A stretch of 28,629 bases of DNA from Daldinia sp. FL1419 (lineage: Eukaryota > Ascomycota > Sordariomycetes > Xylariales > Hypoxylaceae): positions 1 through 28,629 of the forward strand of contig MU623604.1 of assembly GCA_025201765.1 (NCBI GenBank), in the 5' to 3' direction. Within the stretch, counting starts at the first letter, position 1. Every line of letters begins with the position of its first letter. Position numbers and translations under genes: made by a program. This document shows, one piece after another, positions 8,287-18,879 of the stretch. The notes beneath the pieces were generated by a model. The model made no database searches, was not told the DNA's origin, and saw only the letters and a program-made list of their open reading frames with translations.

Positions 8287-8466
8287 ATTCTTAGGTGCAG
8301 ATGTGGTGAAAGGGAAATAGCACGGCATATAATTCTTGAATATCCTAAATATGCTCCGGTACAAGCTTACCTCAAATGGAATTTAATTTTAAAAATTTTT
8401 TTAATTAACGCAAATTATAAAAAAGCGTTATCCAATCCCAATAAAACCCCATTAATAGCCTATTAA
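8287..8466 (+). pseudogene. LINE ORF2 C-terminus with CxC...H zinc-like motif
   Basis: The frame is open for 59 codons to TAA at 8464. It begins ILRCRCGEREIARHIILEYPKYA. Cys residues sit at 8296 and 8302, then His and a Tyr in place of the last Cys (TGT to TAT). A CxCG-x8-H-x4-C motif near the ORF2 C-terminus is characteristic of fungal Tad-like and I-like LINEs. It ends ...NPNKTPLIAY. Because the copy is 5'-truncated it is only a tail fragment. It is the best template for reading the same segment in copies B, C and D. Confidence 0.8.
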
Positions 8467-8644
8467 TTCTTTAAATAAATTTAATTATTTATATATAAAA
8501 TAATATTATAATTTATTTAATATAAATATTTCTAAAAATTTTAAATTAAATAAGAAAAATTTATAATTAAATAAAAGGATATAAATAATAATATATTAAT
8601 AGGGTCTTTTAAAAAGATTATATCTATCTGGGATTGTTTTGTAT

Positions 8645-8821
8645 TTATTTTAAATTATCCTTATTGGAATTGCCTTTTTCCTTATCTGCTTCCTCATCTT
8701 CTTCCTTATTTTTTTCGGTTATATACATTAAGGAATCCTGAATGAAGGTAAATGTGTTCTTAAAAGGAAGGTTATATTTATTAAGGCTTAAGTTTGGATA
8801 TATTAGGAAATTATTAAAGAT
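8645..8821 (-). other. Antisense open frame in the LINE 3' region, kept in four copies
   Basis: On the minus strand 58 codons are open (stop at 8645-8647). The middle reads NTFTFIQDSLMYITEKNKEE, followed by a strongly acidic Glu/Asp/Lys-rich stretch ending GNSNKDNLK. The same frame is recognisable without indels in copy B (minus strand, about 19045-19260), copy C (minus strand, about 25600-25820) and copy D (plus strand, about 27350-27560), with mostly transition differences. All four copies share two TAA codons further upstream, so a longer ORF is not supported. It could be a lost antisense coding exon, or chance in a pyrimidine-rich tract. I know of no matching family. Confidence 0.3.
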
Positions 8822-10140
8822 TTATAATAAATTATTATTAAAAAATAGTAAAATATTTAATATTAATTAAATTTTTTAAATAAAAGATTATTATAATAAT
8901 AATATATAAGGATAATATAGATTATTAGAAATAAAGTAATATATATATATTTCTTTTTAAAATTAATTTTTTTATAAATCTTATATTGTAATTAATAAAT
9001 ATTAATAAAATAGATATAAAATAAAATTATATTATAAAATAATTATAATGTTAATAATATTAAAATATATAAGAGTTATAAATTTGATAAGTAAAAGATT
9101 AAATATAATAAAAATAATTATTAAATATTATTAATAATCTTTTAATAAGTTTTTTAAGGATTTGAAAATTTTAAAAAAGTTATAATAAAATTTTAATAAT
9201 TGATTTCTAGAATTATATTAAAAAGGTATAATTATGCTTTTTATATAATTTCTTATCTTTAATAAATAAATTATTTTATAATATATAATTATATTAGAAT
9301 TATAATCTTAATATAATATAATATTAAAATATTATATTAGATTTAAAATACCATAATAATCTTTAATAAAGGGATTAAAATATTTAAAAAAGGTTAGTAA
9401 TAAGATGAAATTGGAAAAATATTAGAATATTTATAAATATGTAAATTTTCTTTTATTTAATATAATATATATATGAAAGTGAAATGGATTTTTTAAAATG
9501 ATATTAGATTATAAATGTAATAAATATAATAATATTATATTATAATATTATAAAATATAAGTAAAATATATAAAGAAGATTGAGGTTAATTAAAAAAATT
9601 TTTAAATTAATAATATTATTTTAAATTATTTTAAATTATTTTAAAAAGTAAATATAATATTATAATATTAAAAAGAAAATTATAAAAATAAAAATAGGTG
9701 ATGGTTTTTTATAAAGATATAAAATTATTTATATATATTTATATTTTATATAAATTATATATATCTTAGTTTTTCCTTTAAAATAACTTTTTTATAATGT
9801 AATAACGTTTTTATTAATTATTAAAAAAAATAATAAAATTATTTTGAATTTTATTATTATTTTATACCTGAGCTATTACCATATTATTTTATACAATTAG
9901 CATTATAACATATAAAATGTTTTTTTATATTAAAATTTAATTATTTTTATTAAAAAATAAATTTTAATAAGAATATAGAATAAAATTAAAATTATAATAA
10001 TATAATTTATTTAAATAGGTAGTAGGTAGGTTTTCTCCGGAATATAGTTCCTACCCGGAATAAATACCAAAAGATGGACTAGATATCTATAATATATTCT
10101 AAGTAAATTGGGGTAGTAATAAATAAATAAATAAATAAAC

Positions 10141-10151
10141 ATATTATTGCC
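10141..10151. repeat. Target-site duplication, right copy (LINE A1)
   Basis: ATATTATTGCC, identical to 8271-8281. What follows (10152 on) is the continuation of the pre-insertion sequence. Confidence 0.85.
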
Positions 10152-11282
10152 CTATAAAATATCTTTACCAACTCCTTTAGTACCTTTATTAATACCTTTT
10201 ATAAACATTATACAATAAAATCCTCCTACTATAAAATCATATAATACAAATTAAAAAATACTATTTACCCGATTAATTAAAACATAAATATTCATTTAAT
10301 TAATAATTATTTTCAATATTTATTTAATAAATTAAATATAATTTAATAATTTAAAAATATATAATATATTTTTTAATATTATAAAATAATTAAAAATAAT
10401 ATAATTATAAAGATATTTTACTGGATAGTTGATAGGAATATCAAGAGGTAAATCAAAATTATTATCTATAAAATTACTATTTAGGACCAAGATTTATTAT
10501 ATTTAATATTATTAATATTAATAATTTAATTAAAAATTATATTAAAATTTTCAAAAAAACTAAAATAAATATTATAAATATCAACCTTAACCATTATGTA
10601 TATAACTTAATTTTGAAATGTTATTAAAAAATAGGTTAAAAATGAATTATATATTAAAAACCACTAATAAATACATGATTAAACAAAAAGAATATTTATT
10701 AGAACCTACTATAATAACAATCACAACCCCGGCTAAGAATAAATATTAAACCAATTTTTTTTTTATCTTATTTTTGGATTTTATATACATAAAGATTAAA
10801 TATTAATTAAATTATTATATTTATATAGTAATATTTTTATATTATTATCCTTTTTTTACACCAAAAAAAAAAATTTTCTTCACCAGTCTCTGACTGTTAT
10901 ATTTGTGTATAGTTGGGGAGCTCTTTTCAGTTACGTTTTTGTAAATAGAAGGTATATAATTAGCCTAAATATAAAGAAATTGAAGTTTAAGAATTTAAAA
11001 ATTATATTTAATTATAATTTAAAAATAATTATTATAGTTATTTTTATTAGGAAAAATGTAATAATTAAAGAACAGCTATATATCAACATGAATTTTAGAA
11101 TTGAATAATTAAAAGTATTTTTTATAGAAATTATAAAGAATCTTATTTAAAAAATTAAAAGTTTGTGTTATTAAGCCTTTTATATAATAAGAATTAGTTA
11201 AGATTTTATTTATATATTTATTAATAAGATTATTTTTATAAATATTAATATATATAATAAGTTATTTAAATAATTATAATAA
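10152..11282. other. Degraded AT-rich spacer without a gene
   Basis: No repeat match or reading frame could be supported. 10152-10300 keeps C but hardly any G ('accaactcctttagtacctt'), as do 10650-10760, which suggests RIP of the opposite strand. A small less-degraded patch at 10880-10940 contains 'ccagtctctgactgttatat' and 'gttggggagctcttttcag'. A 67-codon frame starting at 10905 is lysine/isoleucine-rich low-complexity translation and not a credible gene. Confidence 0.4.
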
Positions 11283-11540
11283 AGTAATATTACGATAGTG
11301 AGGACGGTACGGATTATTTTTCCAAAAATTAATATTAGTGATTTTCCAGTAAATATATCGATTAGTTCCAGTATTATTAAGGATTTTAAATTCCATTATA
11401 CCGAGCATTTAAATGTTCTGATCAACCAAGAATTACTTAAGCTGCTTTGAAAAGATTTATAAGATGATGGAAATTGAGGAGAGGATTACCAATATGCGCG
11501 ACTGATTTTTAGTATTTTTTAAATTTATCCATATTATTAG
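11283..11540 (+). pseudogene. Unidentified coding-like remnant
   Basis: A patch with clearly more G and C than its surroundings keeps one frame open for 55 codons (11283-11447), including 'IIFPKINISDFPVNIS' and 'HYTEHLNVLINQELLKLL'. The frame then runs through TGA, TAA and TGA, each convertible from an Arg or Gln codon by a single C-to-T change, to 'GEDYQYARLIFSIF' and a TAA near 11520. This pattern fits a gene or transposon ORF fragment hit by RIP. I do not recognise the protein. Chance is possible, but the balanced codon content argues against it. Confidence 0.35.
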
Positions 11541-12849
11541 TTTGATTAAATTGTATTGCAGGAGTACAGCTAAATGATAAATTAAATGCAAATATAAGGC
11601 TTCTAATCTTTTCAGTGCTTATATCTAGCTAAGGAGATAGGTTCTTATATTTAACTAATTTACTATATTTAATTAGATAAATGGTATTTATAATGGTCTA
11701 TAAAGGTCTATAATAATTTAATTATATTGTTATAAATATTAAAAGATTTTAAAATTAATAAAATTATTATATTATTAATTAAATATTAATTTAATATTAT
11801 AAAATATTATTAATAATAATTAATGATTGATAATAATATTAATATTACATATATATTATATAAATTACTTTAACTTAATTAAATAGAATATAAATTTATA
11901 AAAAAAAGAATTATATTATAAAAAAATAATTAATTTAATTTATAACCAATTAAATTAATAAACCAATTATATTAAAAAATAAATAATTATAATATTTTAG
12001 AAATTAAGAAGCCAAATTTTGGGGAACTACATATAATACCTTTAATCATTCAAAAAAATAATTAGATTTATAAATTTTAATATATTTATATATTATATAT
12101 AATTAAATATAAACTACAAAAATTATTATTTATAATTAAGAATAATAACTATTATAAAAAATTTAATAATTATATAAAATTATTAATTAAATTAATAATA
12201 ATATAAATAATCAATAATTTAATATTAATATTAATAATTAATAAAACTTCTAAAACAATTAAAAATAATTATTTATTACTAAATAGGTACTTTAAGAGAA
12301 AATGTTTAAAACAAACAAAATTATTCATTTACTTAAGAATAAATTAATTAAAATAAATAATATAAAAAAAGTAATAAGTATATATTAGAATTAACCTTAA
12401 ATAATATTCTTAAAACTTTATAACTAAATAACTATAATTATAATATATGGACCATAAAATATTACTTATTTTAAAAAAAAAGAACTTAATTTATATATAT
12501 AATTTAGAAAAATATCAATAAAATCAACAATCAAATAACAACCAAGTATACTGTTAAAATAGTTAAGATAGGAAGAATTTAAACAAATTTTTAACTGCAT
12601 ATAACTTAATAATAACAACCAATCAATCAACCAAATATACAAATAAAACCAAAAAATGTTAAATAAAACTAAGAAATATTTAAAAATTAAAAAGCAAAAA
12701 TATAATAATTAAGAGATTTAAAAAACTAAATTTTTTTTTTAATTTATATAAAATTTAATCAAGTTCCTTATTATATTTCCAATTCTTTTTATCAAAATTA
12801 ATTTATTAAACAAATAATATTATTAACTTTAAGAAATTCTAAACCGAAA
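11541..12849. other. Degraded AT-rich spacer, G-depleted strand
   Basis: 11541-11650 still has scattered G and C ('gcaggagtacagctaaatga'). From about 11930 to 12720 the plus strand keeps C but has lost nearly all G (for example 'aacaaccaatcaatcaacca' near 12616), so RIP acted mainly on the minus strand here. I see no gene, RNA or aligned repeat. Confidence 0.4.
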
Positions 12850-13640
12850 TAATATAATCCAAACCTTCTAAAATTTATATATTCTTTTAAATATAAATAA
12901 ATCCTTAATAATTATTTTTTTATTTAATCAATTTAAGTTTTTTATAATTCTTTTTAATTTTTTTTATAAAACTTTAAATAAATAATATATATATTTTTTA
13001 TTTATAATTTCTAATATATGTTACTATTATTAAATAATTATATATATTAATTTTTTTAATTAATTATTTTATTACCCTCCTTAAAATATAAATACCTTGC
13101 ATCCTCTATATTTATACAACCTTTAACCTATTATAAAATAATTAAAATATAAGATATATCTTAAAGAAGGTAATAAAATAATTAGGTAAAACAAATATTA
13201 TATATAATTATTTATAAATGATAGCACTTTATAGGAAAATATATTTAATAGAAGGTAAAAGAATATATATTATCGTATAAAATTTTATAAAAAAACTGAT
13301 TGTATAAAATTTAAATAATTTAAATTGATTAAATAAGAAAGATAATTTTTGAAGGTTTATTTATTTTTAAAAAAACTGTGGAAACCTAGGAGATCTGGCT
13401 TTAAAAAACTTTGTAAGGTAGTATTTATTATATAAATACATTATACTAATTTATTATAATAAATTTAAACTTTTTATATAAAATTTAAGTTAATTAAATA
13501 AAAAAATAATTTTTAAAGATTTATTTATATTTAAAAGAATTATAAAGACTTTAGAAGAATTAACTTTAAAGAAGTTAATAAGGTCTTTGTAAGGTAATTT
13601 CAATTATATAATCATATTAACGCAATTTAATATTAATTAG
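12850..13640. repeat. Decayed fragments of the Helitron-like family in both orientations
   Basis: 12850-13130 reads like the minus-strand units of copy 2 ('atataaataaatccttaata', then 'accctccttaaaatataaat'). 13160-13440 reads like plus-strand copy 3, and 'ctaggagatctggctttaaa' (13387-13406) matches 'tttaggaggtttggctttaa' at 5703-5722. 13490-13620 repeats that last block again ('gaagttaataaggtctttgt'). The fragments meet tail to tail near 13140. No hairpin/CTAG end or GC-rich box is present. Confidence 0.55.
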
Positions 13641-13986
13641 GTATTTATATAAGATCTTATTTGAAAATTTAAGGATTGTATCAGCCCTTGGGGTGACCTC
13701 CAGTTTAATTCCACATATTTTGATCTCCAACTAAAATATGATCTTTCTTAAAACAACCATTTTTAATTTAATATATTTGAATATATTTATTATTATTATT
13801 ATATATAATAATATTTTATTTATTTAATATTAATTAATAATTAATAATAAATTAATTATAAATTAATTAGATATTAAAAAAGAAAAAAATAATTTTAAGA
13901 TTAAATTTTAATAAAAAAAAGGTAAATAATTTTAAAATTTTATATTTTAATATATAATTTTAAATTTTAAATTTTATAATATTTTA
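13641..13986. other. Spacer with a small non-degraded patch before LINE B
   Basis: 13675-13755 keeps normal composition ('cagcccttggggtgacctcc') and includes an inverted repeat CATATTTT...AAAATATG (13714-13721 and 13733-13740, 11-base loop). The rest is almost pure A/T. There is no gene. Confidence 0.4.
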
Positions 13987-14118
13987 TATAATTTTGAAGG
14001 AGATTTTTTGGTTTTTTAATTGTTTTTTTATGAAATCTTTATAAAAAATCAAATAATTTGATTTATTAGAAATTTAATATTGAAATAAATATTAGAAAGG
14101 TATTATATTATGTGTATA

Positions 14119-15640
14119 ATGGTAATACTATTAGGAAAAAATAAAAAGAATGATATATAGATGGTGGATGGTTAGGTTTGTAGTTTAAATAAGCCTACCT
14201 TAAAAACTATTATTATAAAGAAAAAGAAAAATAAAATAGAAATAAAAATTAAATTTAATGAAATAAATATGATTATAGTATTAATTAATAAATTAATAAA
14301 AATGGTTAAATTTGAAATTAATAATTTAATAAAAAAAATAAAAGTAAAGATTAAAAAGATAATAAATATATAAAAAATATGTGTTAATATTGTAATATTT
14401 GCAAAATAAAAGTGATAATAAAGTAATATTTTTAAATTAAATAAAATAAAGGAATTAATTAAAAAAATAATAAATGAAAAATTAAAATTAATAAATAATA
14501 TTAAAAAATTGTAAAAATAGTTTTGGATTGTGGTTATTAAAGGTATAATTAAATTTTAAATTTTTATTATTATAGTATCAACCTATTTTTAATATGAAAT
14601 TATAGTTAAAATAATGGTAGAATTATAAGAAATATTAAAAAGAAATTTTAAAGAAATTATATAAATTGTTAATAATATAATTGATAAAGATAAAATTATA
14701 ATAATATATTGGTTTTATAATAATAATATTATAATAATATTTTAATTTAAAATTAAATAATATAAAAAAAATCAGGATTAGATTAAAAAAATATTTAATT
14801 AAAAAATAATTAAAATAAATAAAATCTTTATAATAATAATTAAAAATTTAAAAATAATTAATTTAAAAGATATTTATATTAATTTATAGGGTTTAGTGAA
14901 GGTTTTTTTAAAGGAAAATGAAATTAAGATCTTTGGAATTAATTTTATATTTAAAAAATATTTAAAAATTAAATTTATTATTTTAATTATAAAAATTAAT
15001 GGATTAAATATGGTCTATTAATTTTATATTAATGGATTATTATAGAAAATTAAATTTCATTTTTATAAACTATTTATAAAAGATATAAAAATAATATAAT
15101 ATTTTAAATGTTATTATTTTGAATATATTATAAAATATTATAAGAAATAGTTTAAATATGGTAAGTATATAGGCCTTATTTACAAAAAGGATAATTTAAT
15201 ATGTAAAGTATTAAAAAAGTGTTAGAATTATAATGGGATATATAAGATATAAAATTTAAAATATTTAAAAATAATTGAATAAAAAAATGTAGTAAAAGAA
15301 ATATATGCATATAAATCAAAATAATTTAAAAAAAGAAATAGCATTGATTATGTTTTTGATATGTATGGTGCCATATATAATGATTTTATATTAGTAGTTT
15401 TAAAGAAGATAAAAGATTATACCTTTAATAAAGAAAGAGTATAAAGTTCTTAGAATAAGAATGTATTAGGTTTTTCTAAAGTAATCATTATAATAAAAAA
15501 TATTCCTGAATTAAAAATAAGGATAAAAGGTAGATCTTATACGAAAGTTTATTTAAAAATAAAATTTAATAATAATATTTCCTTAATTTAAAATTTTTTC
15601 CATTGGGAAAATCTTATTGTAATAATAGTTTCCAATTAGA
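14119..15640 (+). pseudogene. LINE ORF1 (gag-like) remnant, copy B
   Basis: The ATG at 14119 corresponds to the ATG at 20702 in copy C, where the frame starts MAALLKRNKKGN. Many stops of the TAA/TAG type interrupt the frame. In the same frame, 15202-15260 reads CKVLKKC*NYNG..., a Cys-rich stretch that fits a zinc-knuckle after reverting TGT-to-TAT changes, as expected near the end of ORF1 in Tad-like and I-like elements. ORF1 would bind the LINE RNA. The 3' limit is approximate, and the frame differs from ORF2. The knuckle identification is tentative. Confidence 0.55.
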
Positions 15641-15689
15641 ACTATTTTAAAAAAAATAATAAACCTTTTAGGAATATTATATGAATTAT

Positions 15690-18600
15690 ATATAAAATTA
15701 TATAATTATTGTAATATATTAAAATGTAGGAGAAAGTTATTAAATTATATTTTAAATCTTTAAAGATAAAAGAATATTGGATATTATAGTTATTTAGGAA
15801 TTTTATTTTAGTAATAGAAGATTGGATTATTCTTAATTTAATAATTATAAATTAATATAATATAATATAGATTAAATTATAATTTATATATATAAAAAGA
15901 TTAATTTAAAAGATTGAAAGAAAGAAATGGGTTATAATTAAGTTATAATATTAATTTAGGTAAGGTTTGATATCTTTATTATATAATTAATATATATAAA
16001 ATTAAATTTTAATTATAAATATTTGTTATTATTAGAATTAATGTTAAAGAATTTTTATAGTATGAATATAATAATAAGAAATTTTAATATATATTATTCC
16101 TTATAAGATAAAAAAAAAATGTCCTAATATATTTCTAAAATCTTTAAATTAATGATTTATTGGAATTTTAAATTTATTATGGAAATAGGTATAATAATTA
16201 GGTAAGTGTAGGGTTATAAAAATTCAATATTAGACCTAATATAAATAGATGAAAGATTTAAATATTTAAGATTAAAGCCTTTTAATTAAAAAAGATTTAA
16301 TTATATTATTTAATGTTTTAATATTATTATATTATGCCCAAACCTAATCCAGAATTAGTTTAAATTAAAAGGTTAAGTGTGGAAATATTTAAATAAAAGG
16401 TTTATAAAAATGAAAATATAAAATATAAATATATTAAAAAGAATAAATAATCCTAAAAAATTTAATAAATATGTAGATTATTTTATTAAAAAATTAAAAA
16501 GGATTATTTTAATTATAATCCTACATTATATTTGGCCTATAATATAATTAATATTATAATAAAATAATAAAATTAAAATATTTTATAAAAAAGTAAAGGA
16601 AATATATAAATAATAGATGAATTAAAAAATGTAAAAATATTAAAAAACCTTTAGTAAGGCTTAGGTAATATTGAAGAAAATTATAAATAAAATTAAAAAA
16701 AATAGTTAAAGATTAATTTTAATAAAAATTTTAAAAAATAATAAAGTTTTATAAAAAATAGAAAAATGGGTTAAATTATGTAATTAATAATTTATTAAAA
16801 AAGAAAATCTTTTAATATTATATTATTAATTTAATAAAAAATTATAGATTATAAATAAAGAAGAGAAAAATATAATATTAGGGAAAAGATTTTTTTTAAA
16901 TTTTATAATTAATTTATTAGATATTTTTAATTTTATTATATAATTAAAAAAATCTTAAAAAAATAAATTTAATATATTTAAAGGAATAAAATTAGAAAAG
17001 ATAAAAATAATTTTAAGAATAATTAAATTATAGAAAGTTATTGGTAAGGATTTGTTATTAATAAAGTTTTTTAAAATATATAAAAAATAATTATTTAAAA
17101 TATTTATTATAATTATAATATAAAATTTTATATTTAAGTATTATTTAAAGGTATTTTATAAAGTTATAATAATAATATTATTAAAATCTAGAAAATTTAA
17201 GGAAGAAAAAAGTTTTTTAGATATTTATAAGTTAATATTTTTTTTAAAGATTATAAGTAAAATAATTGAAAAAATAATGGTAAATTATATTATAAAGGTG
17301 GTGGAATAATGTTGGTTATTTTTAAAAGGTTAAATAGGGAATAGATTAGTTAAATCTATAGAAATAATCATTAAAATAATAATAGAAATTATATATATTA
17401 TATAGTATATTGGTGTTATAATATTATTTTTGTAGTTAGATATTTTAGGTATTTTTAATAATATTATATTATAAAGGCTTATATATATATTATATTAAAA
17501 AAAATACTTAATATGGGTAATAAATTAGATAAATAATTTTATGGAAAAATAAGAGGTGTAATTAGTTTTTAATAGTAAAAAAGGTAAGGTTTATTTTTTT
17601 ATTGCAGATATTTTATAAGGTTTTTTATTATTATTTATTTTATTTATTATTTATATAATTATTTTATATAAAAAATTGGATTAGGAAGGTATTTTGGTTG
17701 TTAGTTTTGTAAATGATATAAATATATTAATAATAGGATATTTTATGGCTGAAAATTGTGTTAGGTTAAAATAAATGTATAGAATATGTTTGGATTAGGT
17801 ATAGAGATATAGTATAATCTTTATAGTATAGAAGAGTAAATTTATATATTTTATAAGGGCTTATCAAATATTAATTATAAAAATTAAATTAAATAATATA
17901 ATTATTAAGTTTAAGGAAAGTGTTAGGTTTTTTGGAGTATGGTTAGATAGGAAATTTAGGTGGAATAGATATTTAAAAGTGATTAAAATAAAAATGGAGA
18001 GGTAGTGGTATGTTTTTTTTAAATTAATAATATTAATATGGGGTTATAGTGTGGTTTGAATAAAAGAAATTTATATAAAAGTAATATGGAGTGTAATAGT
18101 ATATAGAATAATGGTGTGGTATATTTTAAATTAAAATTATAAGGTAAAAGGCATTATTAAGAAATTGGGTATTATTTAATTAATTTGTTTATAAGAAGTT
18201 GGTAATATATATAAAATAATAGAAATATTATAATTGGAAATAGAATTAAATTATTTTTTAATATATTTTTATTTAGATATGATAGTAGTGATGGTTAAGT
18301 TTTGTATGAGTAATAGAGGTTTTAATTTTAAGATTTAGGAAGTAGGGTAGAAAATTTAAAAATAAATAGAATTTTAGAGATTTAGGAAAAGGTGAGGTTT
18401 TTTTGTTGTTATTTAAATATTGGATATATATATTATAAAAATTAGGATTAATTGAAATATTAAATGGAAGGGATATTAATATTTTAAAAAAGTTTTTTTA
18501 AATTATTGGATAGAAAGATGGAAATAATATAAAAAGGATATTGTTATATTAATGGTTTAGTTATTATTTTTTAATATAAAAATTAATAATTAATATTTTA

Positions 18601-18879
18601 ATTTATGAAAATATAAAATGTTGGTGTTATTATAAATATGTATTGAGAAGATAAGATTAAAGGTTTTTTTATTTAGTAGAAGGGTTTTTGGAATAAATAT
18701 TTTTAGGTGTAGATATGGTAAAAGGGAAATAGTATAATATATAATTTTTGAATATCCTGAATATGTTTTAGTATGGACCTGTTTCAAATAGAATTTAGCT
18801 TTAAAAGTTTTTTTAATTAGTGTAGATTATTAAAAAAATATTATTTAATTTTGATGAAGTTTTATTAATGGTCTATTAA
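15690..18879 (+). pseudogene. LINE ORF2 remnant, copy B: endonuclease and reverse transcriptase
   Basis: All landmarks lie in one frame up to about 18830. Endonuclease: NVG (15723), DIIVI*E (15780; family D-I-x-x-I-Q-E) and RNFNIYY (16077; family DFNxHH). Reverse transcriptase: YKLIFFLKIISKIIEKI near 17230 (block 1), LDILGIFNN at 17436 with the first catalytic Asp, GFLLLFILFIIY near 17620 (family QGSPLSPILF) and FVND at 17706 (family FVDD/YADD). A C-terminal RCRYGKRE follows at 18705. Stops are of the TAA/TAG/TGA kind expected from RIP. The enzyme would nick the target and copy the LINE RNA, but this copy is dead. The start codon is not identifiable. A one-base insertion precedes the old stop. 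Confidence 0.85.

Larger units (their letters stand above)
8282..10140 (+). mobile_element. LINE copy A1, 5'-truncated, with target-site duplication
   Basis: This copy is homologous to the last ~1.86 kb of full-length copy B (from about 18695). It begins inside the end of ORF2, continues through the long 3' region and ends with 'ggggtagtaat' plus (AAAT)n. Its 5' truncation, A-rich tail and 11-bp target-site duplication make it a typical LINE insertion. Its first ~500 bp are the least damaged LINE sequence in the window (for instance 'gcacggcat' keeps CpA and CpG steps). Compared with A0 and B it lacks about 20 bp near 9072. Confidence 0.9.

Noticed and set aside
10905..11108. 67-codon frame on the plus strand
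   Set aside because: It is Lys/Ile/Asn-rich translation of A/T sequence, with no family motif and no conserved copy.
18590..18787. 65-codon frame on the minus strand
   Set aside because: It is antisense to the LINE ORF2 C-terminus, and the frame is open in copy B only because plus-strand C loss removed antisense G.
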